Positions 42,670 to 52,100 of a DNA stretch of 64,000 bases are shown one piece after another; position 1 is the stretch's first letter, and every line of letters starts with the position of its first letter. The notes under the pieces are model-generated. The model did no database searches and had not been told where the DNA came from. It saw nothing but the letters and a program-made list of their open reading frames with translations. The position numbers and the translations under genes were made by a program. Source of the DNA: HGM11412 sp045651725 (GTDB lineage: Bacteria; Bacillota; Clostridia; Christensenellales; Borkfalkiaceae); the NCBI GenBank assembly GCA_045651725.1, contig JAZRSX010000015.1:62001-126000 (forward strand). The letters are read 5' to 3'.

Positions 42670-43884
42670 ATGGATAAAATTAAAATGAAAACGCCTCTTG
42701 TTGAAATGGACGGCGACGAAATGACAAGAATTTTATGGAAAATGATAAAAGACGAACTCATTTTACCATTTGTAGATTTAAAAACGGAGTATTACGATTT
42801 AGGTCTTGTTGAACGCGAAAGAACGAAAGACCAAGTTACGATAGACAGCGCCAACGCAACTTTAAAATACGGCGTAGCCGTAAAGTGCGCAACGATAACG
42901 CCTAACAAACAAAGGGTTGAAGAATACAACCTTTCAAAAATGTGGAAAAGCCCTAACGGAACGATAAGGGCTATGCTTGACGGCACGGTATTTAGAGCGC
43001 CTATTATAATAGACGGCATTAAACCTGCCGTTAAAACGTGGCAAGCGCCTATAACCATTGCAAGGCACGCTTATGGCGACGTATACAAGGCAACCGAATA
43101 TAGAGTGCCAGAAAAAGGCAAAGCCGAACTCGTGTTTACGGCGGAAAACGGCGAAACGTTTAAAGAAACTATTTACGACTTTGAGTGCGCAGGCGTTTTG
43201 CAAGGTCAATACAATAAAGATACTTCTATCCGCTCTTTTGCCCACTCTTGCTTTAAATACGCAATTTCTACAAAGCAAGACTTATGGTTTTCTACAAAAG
43301 ACACTATCTCTAAACAATACGACCAAACCTTTAAACTCATTTTTGAAGAAATTTACGAAAACGACTACAAAACAGAGTTTGAAAAACTTGGCATAACCTA
43401 TTTTTACACTTTAATTGACGACGCTGTTGCAAGAGTTATAAGAAGTAAAGGCGGATTTATTTGGGCGCTTAAAAACTACGACGGCGACGTTATGAGCGAT
43501 ATGGTTTCAACGGCTTTCGGTAGCCTTGCTATGATGACTTCCGTTTTAGTTTCACCAGACGGCATTTACGAATACGAAGCGGCGCACGGCACGGTTACGC
43601 GCCACTACTACCGCCACCTTAAAGGCGAAGAAACGTCTACTAACCCTATGGCAACGATTTTTGCTTGGTCGGGCGCTCTTAAAAAAAGGGGCGAATTAGA
43701 CGATTTGCCACTTCTTGTAGATTTTGCTAATAAGTTAGAACAAGCGTCAATCAAAACTCTTGACGACGGAATTATGACAAAAGACCTTTCAGGTCTTGTA
43801 GACGATAGCGTAAACGTTAAAACGGTTAACAGTTTAGACTTTATAAAAGAAATAAAAAATAACCTAATAAACCTATATAACTAA
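42670..43884 (+). CDS. icd: Isocitrate dehydrogenase (NADP), eukaryote-like type
   Basis: Oxidative decarboxylation of isocitrate to 2-oxoglutarate. The sequence starts MDKIKMKTPLVEMDGDEMTRILWKMIKDELI and contains KCATITPNKQRVEEYNL, SPNGTIRAMLDGTVFRAPI and the late AAHGTVTRHY motif; the HGTVTRH form suggests NADP. At 404 residues it belongs to the homodimeric class that includes mitochondrial enzymes. The start is at 42670, preceded by AAAGGAG with good spacing; an upstream in-frame ATG lies inside aconitase. It completes the oxaloacetate-to-2-oxoglutarate branch. Confidence 0.95.
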   Translation: MDKIKMKTPLVEMDGDEMTRILWKMIKDELILPFVDLKTEYYDLGLVERERTKDQVTIDSANATLKYGVAVKCATITPNKQRVEEYNLSKMWKSPNGTIRAMLDGTVFRAPIIIDGIKPAVKTWQAPITIARHAYGDVYKATEYRVPEKGKAELVFTAENGETFKETIYDFECAGVLQGQYNKDTSIRSFAHSCFKYAISTKQDLWFSTKDTISKQYDQTFKLIFEEIYENDYKTEFEKLGITYFYTLIDDAVARVIRSKGGFIWALKNYDGDVMSDMVSTAFGSLAMMTSVLVSPDGIYEYEAAHGTVTRHYYRHLKGEETSTNPMATIFAWSGALKKRGELDDLPLLVDFANKLEQASIKTLDDGIMTKDLSGLVDDSVNVKTVNSLDFIKEIKNNLINLYN

Positions 43885-43908
43885 TAAGTATATTCAAAAT
43901 AGAACAAT

Positions 43909-43957
43909 AAAACCCCCTTTTAGCACCCAAAAAGTTGCTTTACGGGGGTTTTTTTTG
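43909..43957 (+). terminator. Terminator of the citrate/aconitase/IDH operon
   Basis: 9-bp stem AAAACCCCC with GGGGGTTTT (43909-43917 and 43944-43952), a long loop and an 8-T run. Confidence 0.88.
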
Positions 43958-43966
43958 GTTTTTTTG

Positions 43967-43995
43967 TTGACAATAATATATAAAAGTATTAAAAT
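43967..43995 (+). promoter_or_regulatory. Promoter of the membrane protein/ABC operon
   Basis: TTGACA (43967-43972), a 17-bp spacer and TAAAAT (43990-43995), 22 bp before the 44018 ATG. AAAGGA precedes that start. Confidence 0.78.
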
Positions 43996-44017
43996 AATTA
44001 CATACAAAAGGAAAACT

Positions 44018-44503
44018 ATGGCAAAATTAACAAACTTTACCACAATATTAAATAACAATAAAATACTTAATTCTTTGTTTGAGTTCTCAAAAAAAATGTT
44101 AAAGGCTTTCTTTAAAAACCTTGACGTGTTTTTTGCAGTGCTTTTTTTCCTTGTAAAGTTTGTTTTGCCAAATTTAGTTATTCCTAAAAATTTATTAAAC
44201 ACTTTTACGGAACTTAATTCGCTTAAAGATATCTTCCCTTCTAATCAATTAAATTCTTTTACGGCAGTAAACGTAATTTCGCAAGAAACTATACTTTTAT
44301 TTATGCTAACGAATTTTATTGTTAGGTTTACTATTAAAATTAGCGTTTTATTTGTAAGTGCAATTATTGTTTTTGCAGTTGCAACTTTTAGCGTTTATTT
44401 ATATTTAGGCGTTCAAAAATTAGTTTGCGAATACGGTGAAACTACTTCTTCACCTTTCAAGCAAAAAAGTTCTTATAGGCTACAAATTCAATTTTTAAAC
44501 TAA
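44018..44503 (+). CDS. Multi-TM membrane protein, unknown, possibly frameshifted at its end
   Basis: 161 residues from the ATG at 44018, chosen because AAAGGA lies 7 nt upstream; an ATG 21 codons earlier overlaps the promoter. Hydrophobic spans occur at about 38-55 (FFAVLFFLVKFVLPNLV), 88-104 and 105-128. I recognise no family. After its stop, another frame stays open from 44499 into the next gene and encodes a hydrophobic stretch resembling a further membrane span. Either a frameshift has cut this gene short or that stretch is AT-rich chance. Confidence 0.68.
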   Translation: MAKLTNFTTILNNNKILNSLFEFSKKMLKAFFKNLDVFFAVLFFLVKFVLPNLVIPKNLLNTFTELNSLKDIFPSNQLNSFTAVNVISQETILLFMLTNFIVRFTIKISVLFVSAIIVFAVATFSVYLYLGVQKLVCEYGETTSSPFKQKSSYRLQIQFLN

Positions 44504-44663
44504 AATTAAATATTTTTCCTATAATATTGCTTATTATGGGCTTTTTGCACATACTCATTTAAGCACCATTATAGGATTTTTTTATATTGGTATTTTTACT
44601 ATTATAGCGTTTAGTAATAATATCAATTTTTTATTTGTTAAAAAAGAGGTTTCTAAATTTACT

Positions 44664-46925
44664 ATGGCAAAATATTTTTTGGCTTTAACAATTTCATTAG
44701 TGCTACTTTTGGCTTTCTTGTTTTGCGTGTACAAGTTTAAACAATCAAAAATGTCTATTTCTTTAAAAGCGCTAGCCTTAATAACGGCAATTCTTTTAAT
44801 TTTTAGGTATTGTTTAGACGATTTATACGTTGAAAGCCTTTTGTTTCCAAACGCGGTTGATTACGGCTATAAATCGCAAAGTCATTTTAATTTTGCAGTA
44901 GTTTTACATTGGATAGAAGTACCGATGGTTTTGGCAATAATACTTTACCCCTTCTTTAAAGGCGTAAAGACGTTAAGGTTTATATCGGCTTTTATTTGCC
45001 CCGTTATTTTAATCGTTTCGGCAATCTTTTTAAAAGATGTTTTGTTTACAAATTTTGGAAACGAAATTTTTGAAAAACCTTTAAGAGCAATGCTATTGAC
45101 GTTAGAAATTGCATTTGCTTTGGCAATATCTTTAATTTGCCTAACCGATTATATCGTAAACGTTAAAAAGCAAGACTATACAATAACAAAATCATTAGTT
45201 GTTGCAATAGTTTTATCGTTTGCAGGTATGATTATGTGCACAATGCCAAATTACGTGCCACAAATATTTTTAAACCCATACGATTACTTATATAAGGTTG
45301 TTGATTTGAATTTATACCATAGGTTATATGTTTATCCCGCGGCTATAATTCCTATCGCTTTATACCTTTTATTAAGAAACAAAAGTGACGAAACAAGGCG
45401 TTTTTCTTTAATATACTACTCTCTTGCAGCGCTATTCTTATTCACTTTAACGCACAAGTTTGAAGACTTTACAAGGGTTAGCGGACTACCTTTCCACTTA
45501 TGTAATACGGCGCTTTACATTACGCCTATTTGTTTAATTTTTAAAGAAAAAAAAGTTTTCTATTTTACTTACTTTATAAACGTTTTGGGCGCTTTCTTTG
45601 CTATGGTTATGCCTAACTATAATACGGAAGGCATTATCTCGGGTAGTGTGCTCGTACACAATACGATATATTTTTACCGCCCTCACTGGCAAGCGTTCTT
45701 TATGCCTTTACTTGTCGTAGGGCTTGGAATATTCCCACGCCCACGTATAAAAGAGTTTAGATATTCGCTTATAGGGTTTGCCGTTTACTATATTTTAATG
45801 TTAGTGTTAAACGGTTGGTTTACTAACTACGACTCTGGCATTGACTATTTCTTTATAAACAGCGACTTTGTTGCAGGCAAACTTGGTACGTGGGCAGAAA
45901 ATTTAAGAAAAGTAGTGTGGTCGTTTAAAATTAACGATTTAAACTTTACTTACTACCCTATCTATCAATCGCTATACTTTATAGTTTACGTCTTATTATC
46001 TCTTGCAATGTGGTTTATATACGAACTTGCTTACGAAACCATTTACGGCTGGAAAAATATTGCGGAAAAGAATAGAAAAATTAAAGTTGACGAACTTGCA
46101 TTAAGCGTAGCGCTAAACGGAAGAACAAAGGAGCAACCTATGGACATTACCACAACAAATAAACTTATATTAAAAAACTTTACAAAACGATATGGCACAA
46201 GTGACGTTTACGCCGTTAAAGACGCAAATTTAGAAGTTACGGGTGGCGAAGTTTTTGGCTTTTTAGGTCCAAACGGCGCTGGAAAATCTACTATAATTAA
46301 AAGCATCGTTGGTATTCAAACTATAACCGAAGGCGCTATAACCGTTTGCGGATACGACGTTAACACTCAATCCGTTGAAGCAAAATCTCAAATAGGTTTC
46401 GTTCCCGACCACTATGCCCTTTACGAAAAGTTGACGGCAAGAGAATACGTCAACTACGTTGCCGACCTATATAACGTTTCAAAAGAAGATAGAGACGAAA
46501 GGCTTGGCTCTTTAATTAAGCAATTCGAGTTTGAAGTTGCAATAGATAACCCTATAAAGACTTATTCTCACGGTATGAAACAAAAAGTTACGATAATGTC
46601 GGCGCTTATTCACGACCCAAAAGTATGGATACTTGACGAACCTTTAACGGGATTAGACCCAAACAGTATTTTCCAAGTTAAAGAGTGTATGAAAAATCAC
46701 GCAAAGAAAGGCAATATCGTATTCTTCTCTTCACATATTATCGACGTAGTTGAAAAAATTTGCGATAAAATAGCAATAATAAGAAAAGGACAAATTCAAT
46801 GCGTTAAAACAGTTGAAGAAATAGAAAAACAAGGCAGTTTAGAAAATTTCTATATGTCGGTTATAAACGACAGCGAGGTTGAAGCAATCGCGGTAAACGA
46901 CAAACACGCAAAGCAAAACAATTAA
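44664..46925 (+). CDS. YwaF/TMEM164-like membrane domain fused to an ABC ATPase
   Basis: 753 residues. The N-terminal 490 or so contain at least ten hydrophobic spans. The second half of this part has the TMEM164/YwaF signature LPFHLCNTALYI, followed by a conserved glycine/proline/histidine pattern (FAMVMPNYN, RPHWQAFFMP). From about residue 493 a complete ABC ATPase follows: Walker A GPNGAGKST (about 534), signature YSHGMKQK (about 633), Walker B VWILDEPLTGLD and an H-loop SSHII. No stop separates the two parts. An AAAGGAG ribosome-binding site at 46127-46133 lies 6 nt before an in-frame ATG at 46140, so the ATPase may also be made alone. No strong ribosome-binding site is near 44664. Confidence 0.82.
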   Translation: MAKYFLALTISLVLLLAFLFCVYKFKQSKMSISLKALALITAILLIFRYCLDDLYVESLLFPNAVDYGYKSQSHFNFAVVLHWIEVPMVLAIILYPFFKGVKTLRFISAFICPVILIVSAIFLKDVLFTNFGNEIFEKPLRAMLLTLEIAFALAISLICLTDYIVNVKKQDYTITKSLVVAIVLSFAGMIMCTMPNYVPQIFLNPYDYLYKVVDLNLYHRLYVYPAAIIPIALYLLLRNKSDETRRFSLIYYSLAALFLFTLTHKFEDFTRVSGLPFHLCNTALYITPICLIFKEKKVFYFTYFINVLGAFFAMVMPNYNTEGIISGSVLVHNTIYFYRPHWQAFFMPLLVVGLGIFPRPRIKEFRYSLIGFAVYYILMLVLNGWFTNYDSGIDYFFINSDFVAGKLGTWAENLRKVVWSFKINDLNFTYYPIYQSLYFIVYVLLSLAMWFIYELAYETIYGWKNIAEKNRKIKVDELALSVALNGRTKEQPMDITTTNKLILKNFTKRYGTSDVYAVKDANLEVTGGEVFGFLGPNGAGKSTIIKSIVGIQTITEGAITVCGYDVNTQSVEAKSQIGFVPDHYALYEKLTAREYVNYVADLYNVSKEDRDERLGSLIKQFEFEVAIDNPIKTYSHGMKQKVTIMSALIHDPKVWILDEPLTGLDPNSIFQVKECMKNHAKKGNIVFFSSHIIDVVEKICDKIAIIRKGQIQCVKTVEEIEKQGSLENFYMSVINDSEVEAIAVNDKHAKQNN
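46127..46142 (+). promoter_or_regulatory. Internal ribosome-binding site and ATG for a separate ABC ATPase
   Basis: AAAGGAG followed by 6 nt and an in-frame ATG (46140-46142), exactly where the ATPase domain starts (MDITTTNKLIL). It matches the ribosome-binding sites of the downstream genes in strength and spacing. It predicts a 261-residue stand-alone ATPase in addition to the fusion. Confidence 0.7.
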
Positions 46926-46933
46926 GGTGAATT

Positions 46934-48625
46934 ATGAGTAAACTAATTACGCTTGTAACCATGCAGTTAAAAGATAAACTTGATTTATCCTTTACAAAAA
47001 GCGTGCGTTCATTGATTTTTAAAATAGTTCTTACGGTTTTGCAATTTGCTTTAATAACCGCCGTATTTTACGCACTATTTATGGTGTGCGGTCTATTAAA
47101 CGTCTTTTGGCTTTCAAAAAAATTGCCCGATTCCGTACTTTCCGTTCTATTTACGTTTATCCAACTAATGTCAATTATAACTTGTACGGTTGGGCTTACC
47201 AAATCTTTTTACAAGTCGGCGGACAATAAAGTGTTACTAACCCTACCCGTTAGACACGATGAAATATTCTTTTCTAAACTAATTCTTTACTACATTTTTG
47301 AAGTTTTAAAGAACTTAACGCTTACTTTACCTATGTTTTTTGCATACGGCTTAAACAACGATGCGGTTTGGTATTACTACCCTTGGATGCTAATTTGCTT
47401 TTTGCTAATTTCACTTCTTCCCGTTGTAATCGGTGCAGTTTTGTCTATTCCTTGGCTATATATATCATCGTTTATTGAAAAACGCAGTTGGCTAGAAATG
47501 ACGCTTACCGTAATTTTAAGCGTTGGCACAGTATTTTTGGTCATATATTTAGTAAGTTTTATTCCCGAAGATATTAGAATAGTTTCACAATGGTCAACGA
47601 TAAAAGCGCAAATTATAGTTCCGTTCTTAAAGAACTTTAACAATATATTCAAATATTATTACGCCGTTACCCTTCTGGTTGTAGGCGGTTCGGTAAATAC
47701 TATATTTGAAGATACTACGGGTATAGTTTTAGGCTCTCTTACCTTAAACCAAACGTTATTTTCTATAAGCACTTTAATATATTTTGCAATTCTTATAACA
47801 ACTCTTATAGTATTTTTAACCGTTTCTTTCTTACTTGTTAAACCATTGTTCTTTAAAATGGCGTCAAAACAATTTGAGTATGAAAAAATGGTTACGCCAC
47901 CTAAAAAGAACGTGGTACGCAAAAAGATATTTAGTCCTTTAAGCGAAGACTTAAAGCAAAAGTTTAGAAGCAGTAATCATATAGTATCGCTTGTTCTTCA
48001 ACTTATGTTACCCGCTATATTAATATATTCGCTTAACAAAATTTACGCGGCAATGGACGCTAACTTTAACGGAATTTTAATGATGAAAGGCTTTAATATG
48101 CTTGTCTTTTATATTAGCGTTTTATCGTTTAACATTGATTTTTCGTCCGTTTATAGTCGTGATGGAAATGCAAGATACATTGAAAAAACAAGACCCGTAA
48201 ACCCTGCTCTACTCACATTTTCAAGGCTTGTTCCAAGAATTATAGTATCAACCGCTTCGACATTTATAGCAACGCTATTTTACGTTGAAACTTCAAAAGC
48301 GGATACAAGCGAATTTTGGCTTGTTTTTGCAACCGTTTCTATATTGTCAACAGCGCATTTACTATGGTGTGCAGAACTTGATATTATGAATCCACAAAGC
48401 GACCAATACGCAACCGTCGGTATGGACTACGATAATCCAAACGAAAAAATAGCAAATATCGTTGCGCTCGTTTTATCCGCGTTATTTGCGTTTTTAACTT
48501 ACTTTTTGGGTTCGGAAGGTTTAATTACGGCACTAGTAAAATTGCTAGTTTTAGCAACGTGCGTATTAGGCGCAAGAGTTTACTTATACTTTATTAGAGT
48601 AAAACTTTACTATAAGGAGAAATAA
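46934..48625 (+). CDS. ABC transporter permease, ABC-2-like
   Basis: 563-residue membrane protein with about 12 hydrophobic spans, 8 bp after the ATPase gene and preceded by AAGGTGA. The order of spans and the long cytoplasmic loop near residue 315 (FEYEKMVTPPKKNVVRKKIFSP) resemble large exporter-type permeases found with a single ATPase. It most likely pairs with the ATPase encoded just upstream. The substrate is unknown; location suggests an envelope component. Confidence 0.85.
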   Translation: MSKLITLVTMQLKDKLDLSFTKSVRSLIFKIVLTVLQFALITAVFYALFMVCGLLNVFWLSKKLPDSVLSVLFTFIQLMSIITCTVGLTKSFYKSADNKVLLTLPVRHDEIFFSKLILYYIFEVLKNLTLTLPMFFAYGLNNDAVWYYYPWMLICFLLISLLPVVIGAVLSIPWLYISSFIEKRSWLEMTLTVILSVGTVFLVIYLVSFIPEDIRIVSQWSTIKAQIIVPFLKNFNNIFKYYYAVTLLVVGGSVNTIFEDTTGIVLGSLTLNQTLFSISTLIYFAILITTLIVFLTVSFLLVKPLFFKMASKQFEYEKMVTPPKKNVVRKKIFSPLSEDLKQKFRSSNHIVSLVLQLMLPAILIYSLNKIYAAMDANFNGILMMKGFNMLVFYISVLSFNIDFSSVYSRDGNARYIEKTRPVNPALLTFSRLVPRIIVSTASTFIATLFYVETSKADTSEFWLVFATVSILSTAHLLWCAELDIMNPQSDQYATVGMDYDNPNEKIANIVALVLSALFAFLTYFLGSEGLITALVKLLVLATCVLGARVYLYFIRVKLYYKEK

Positions 48626-48627
48626 CT

Positions 48628-49080
48628 ATGCGAAAATCCACGATTTTAATGCTTTCTATCGTTTTTGTAGCATCCGTCCTTATAGTAGGCATATTCGGTA
48701 TGAAAGTTTTTACGATAGGCAAAATAAACTACGTTAAAGAATTAGTAGTAAATTCGGAAAGTTTTAGCGTTGACAAAACTGACGCAACAACCAACTTTAA
48801 GGTTGACGACGGAAAATACAGTTATTTGGTACTTGCTAAATCAGGCGAACCTATAAATTTAACGATAACCCCTACTTTAATACCAACTTTAACGGACGTT
48901 GAACTAACTAATCCCGAAATTTCAATACACTTTAACCATAACAATCCGGAAAAATCACAAACCACTTTTTTAGACGGCGTATTTACAATTTCCGGCAACG
49001 ATACCTTTACTGTAACACTTCAAACTAACGACGGTTCTAATCTTCACGTTAGAGTGCAAGTGGTGGTAATTTTTATATAA
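48628..49080 (+). CDS. Small membrane-anchored extracellular protein, unknown
   Basis: 150 residues: an N-terminal signal or anchor span (about 6-30) followed by a beta-rich, Thr/Asn-rich outer domain. It starts 2 bp after the permease gene with AAGGAG upstream, so it is translated with the ABC genes. It ends VRVQVVVIFI without a sortase motif. I recognise no family. Its position between the permease and the Ig-repeat lipoprotein suggests an accessory part of one surface system. Confidence 0.75.
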   Translation: MRKSTILMLSIVFVASVLIVGIFGMKVFTIGKINYVKELVVNSESFSVDKTDATTNFKVDDGKYSYLVLAKSGEPINLTITPTLIPTLTDVELTNPEISIHFNHNNPEKSQTTFLDGVFTISGNDTFTVTLQTNDGSNLHVRVQVVVIFI

Positions 49081-49101
49081 CAACTCACCCGTTAAAAACG
49101 G

Positions 49102-49125
49102 CATTTCGCGTTTTTTAGCGAAATG
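49102..49125 (+). promoter_or_regulatory. Intercistronic hairpin before the lipoprotein gene
   Basis: 8-bp stem CATTTCGC with GCGAAATG and an 8-nt T-rich loop, with no T-run afterwards. It lies in the 81-bp gap before the lipoprotein gene and may set relative mRNA levels. Confidence 0.5.
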
Positions 49126-49161
49126 ATTACATAAACAAAATCTTTTAAAAGGAGAACTATA

Positions 49162-52100
49162 ATGAAAAAGACAAAACTTACTTCTTTAATCGTTTCAATT
49201 GTTGCAATGATAACGTGCTTCACGATGTCCGCTTGTAGCAAAACTACGGTTACGGGAATAGCCTTTGACGAAAATGCTGTAAAATCAACTTACAGCGTCG
49301 GCGAAACTGTTAAAAACGAAGATGTTAAATTAGTTGTTTCTATGAGTGATGAAACTTCAAAAACAATCACTTTAGATACCGAAGGCGTTGTAACTAACGG
49401 CATTGACACGACTTCCGCTGGTTCTAAAAAACTTACGGTTTCCTATGAAGGACAAACTTTAGAACATAATTATACGGTAGTTGCAGTTTATCAAGGGCTT
49501 GCTTTTAAAAATAACACGTATAAAGCCGTTTACGACTACAATGAAACTATTGATTATTCGCAAATCAAAATAATCGCTAGTTATAACGACGAAACAACGC
49601 AAGAACTTGCATTAACGGATACGGGCGTAACCTACACTGCAATCAACACTTTAACTGTCGGAAAACAAACGCTTACGGCAACTTACGACGGCAAAACTGC
49701 TTCTGTTGAAGTTGAAGTTAAGGCTGTTTTAACGGGTATTGAACTTACGCTTGGCAAAACGGGTTTGGCTTTTAACGAAGAAGTTGACCTTGATAGCATT
49801 AACAACTATATTACGGCTAACTACAACGACGGCACTACTAAAAAGATATATTTAAACACTCAAGGCGTTACGATAGTTGACGACATTGATTCGGCTTCCG
49901 CAACTACTCAAACTTTCACAGTTAGTTACGAGGGCTTTGAAGATAGCGTTGACGTAACCGTTCAAGCAAAAATCGTTGCATCTGTTGAAATTGTTGAAAC
50001 TACTTTAAAATCTCAATATTTAATCGGCACAGACGACTTTAATCCTGCCGAAATAGAAATTAAAGTTACACACAACGATATTGACGAAACTGTTGAAACC
50101 ATTAAACTTTCAGACGTTAACGAAAGTGACTGGACAGTAAATTTAACAAGTCAAGGCAATCACACTTTAAGTGTTACTTACGGTGGCGTTACGGGTACTG
50201 CAACCATTAACGTTGTTGCTCAATTATTAGAAGTTAAGTTTAAAGACGGCACGCCTACTACGTTTGGCTACAACCAAGACGTTGACTATTCAAAACTTAT
50301 TCTTTGCGTAATTTATAACGACCCTGCACTTAATACGGAAGTTGCTTTAAGCACGTTAGAAAACGACGCTTTCAATAGCAGAATTAGTAAAAATACGTTG
50401 GGCGCACAAACTCTTTCAGTAACTTATTTAGAAAAAACCGTTGAATTAAACGTTCAAGTTGTTGCGCTTGTTACTGGTATTGAAATTAAACAAAACGCTT
50501 ACGAATTAAAACTTAATCCAACTGCAAGTAGCGGATTTGATTATAGCCAAATTAAAATAACTGTATATTATAACGACACGACGTCTATAGAAATACCTAT
50601 AACCGACGCAAACCACGTTCAATTTATCGAACACTCAAATAATATTGATATAACGAAAGAAGCGTTGGATACGGTATTTAGCGTTCAATATACTGATAAC
50701 TTTACTAAACAATCGTTTACAGATACTTGTACGGTTAACGTAAGAAACGTAATTACGGCAGCAAGTATTGCCCTTCCAGAATATTACGAAGTTTATAAAA
50801 CGAATTCAAATAGCACTAACTGCGGAACAGACGTTAACAAATTTGAAATTGCAAACAAGCCATACCTTGTTGGTACAGTAAATAAATTTAAATTTGAACC
50901 CGAAGTATTAGCCGTTGACCTTGTAAACGTCGACCAATATAATATTTCAAACCCAAAAACAACCTTCAAACTTTACGTTGACAAGACTGGTACGGGCGAT
51001 TACGAAGAAGTTAACCCTACCGAGTTTATTGAAGATTACGCGCAAGACAATATGTATAACTTTAGAGATACGGCAATAGACAATTACTTTAAAATAGAAG
51101 TATCGCTTGACTCTAACGTTTACGACGTATCGCATTTAGGCGAAAACAACGTTATAACCGCTTACTTTAAAGTAGTTTACGGCTACAACGCTTACGACAC
51201 TTACGGCCTTTCTGTTATGGACAACCTTAACGTAAAAAACTGGGCTAAAATTAAAAACCGTATACTTCCTTACGACGATAAATACTTGTATGAATATACG
51301 GACGTTACCGAAATTATACTTCACAACGACATCGTTATAAACGCAGACCAACTTCCTGCAAACTATTTCTGGAATAAAAACACACCAGGCTTTGCACAAG
51401 CAGAAGCAAGCCTTGCAACAGCAGGTACGAACAAATACAACGGCTTGCTTGAAGGTTCTTTGCGCGACGGATTTGGTCCTGGTAACGCAACTTATACGCA
51501 CTGCTCTAGCGACGAATACGGAACGGAAGGCGCAACCGTTAACAAATACGATTTAGATGGTGAAGACGGTATTGAAGCCGACGAAGACTTTACAGAAACT
51601 TACGGTTCAACAAGCACTCAAAAAGGTATCTTTAACACCGACCAATGCTCTATTACGGGTAACTATATGAAGATTTCCGTTGAAAACAGTGCTACAAGAA
51701 GATTAGAATCAGTATTATCAAGAAAACACAATGCCGGTGGCAACCCAACGGGACACTGGTCGTTATTCAAATTCTATAAACACCCAGAGGCTACGGAAGA
51801 AGTTAATATTCACTTCCAAGACGTATTTATTACGGGCAATATGGGTAAAGCAAAAACTTGGAATTACCCTGACAACCCAGAAGCAACGCCATCAGGCTTA
51901 ATGGCGGGACATATGACGCCAGATAAGTTTACCGTAGACAATATAGTATTAAACCAATTCTACGTTCACTTCATTGTAGACGAATCTGCTAACGCATCAA
52001 ATATATTAGACTTTAAGAACTCTCACTTATCAGACGCATACTCAAATATGTTATTCTTATGGAGAAGTAAAGTTAATATAACTAACAGTATTCTTGAAAA

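Noticed and set aside
49162..50760. Tandem DNA repeat within the lipoprotein gene
   Set aside because: The Ig-like units repeat at protein level but have diverged in DNA; I see no recent duplication.
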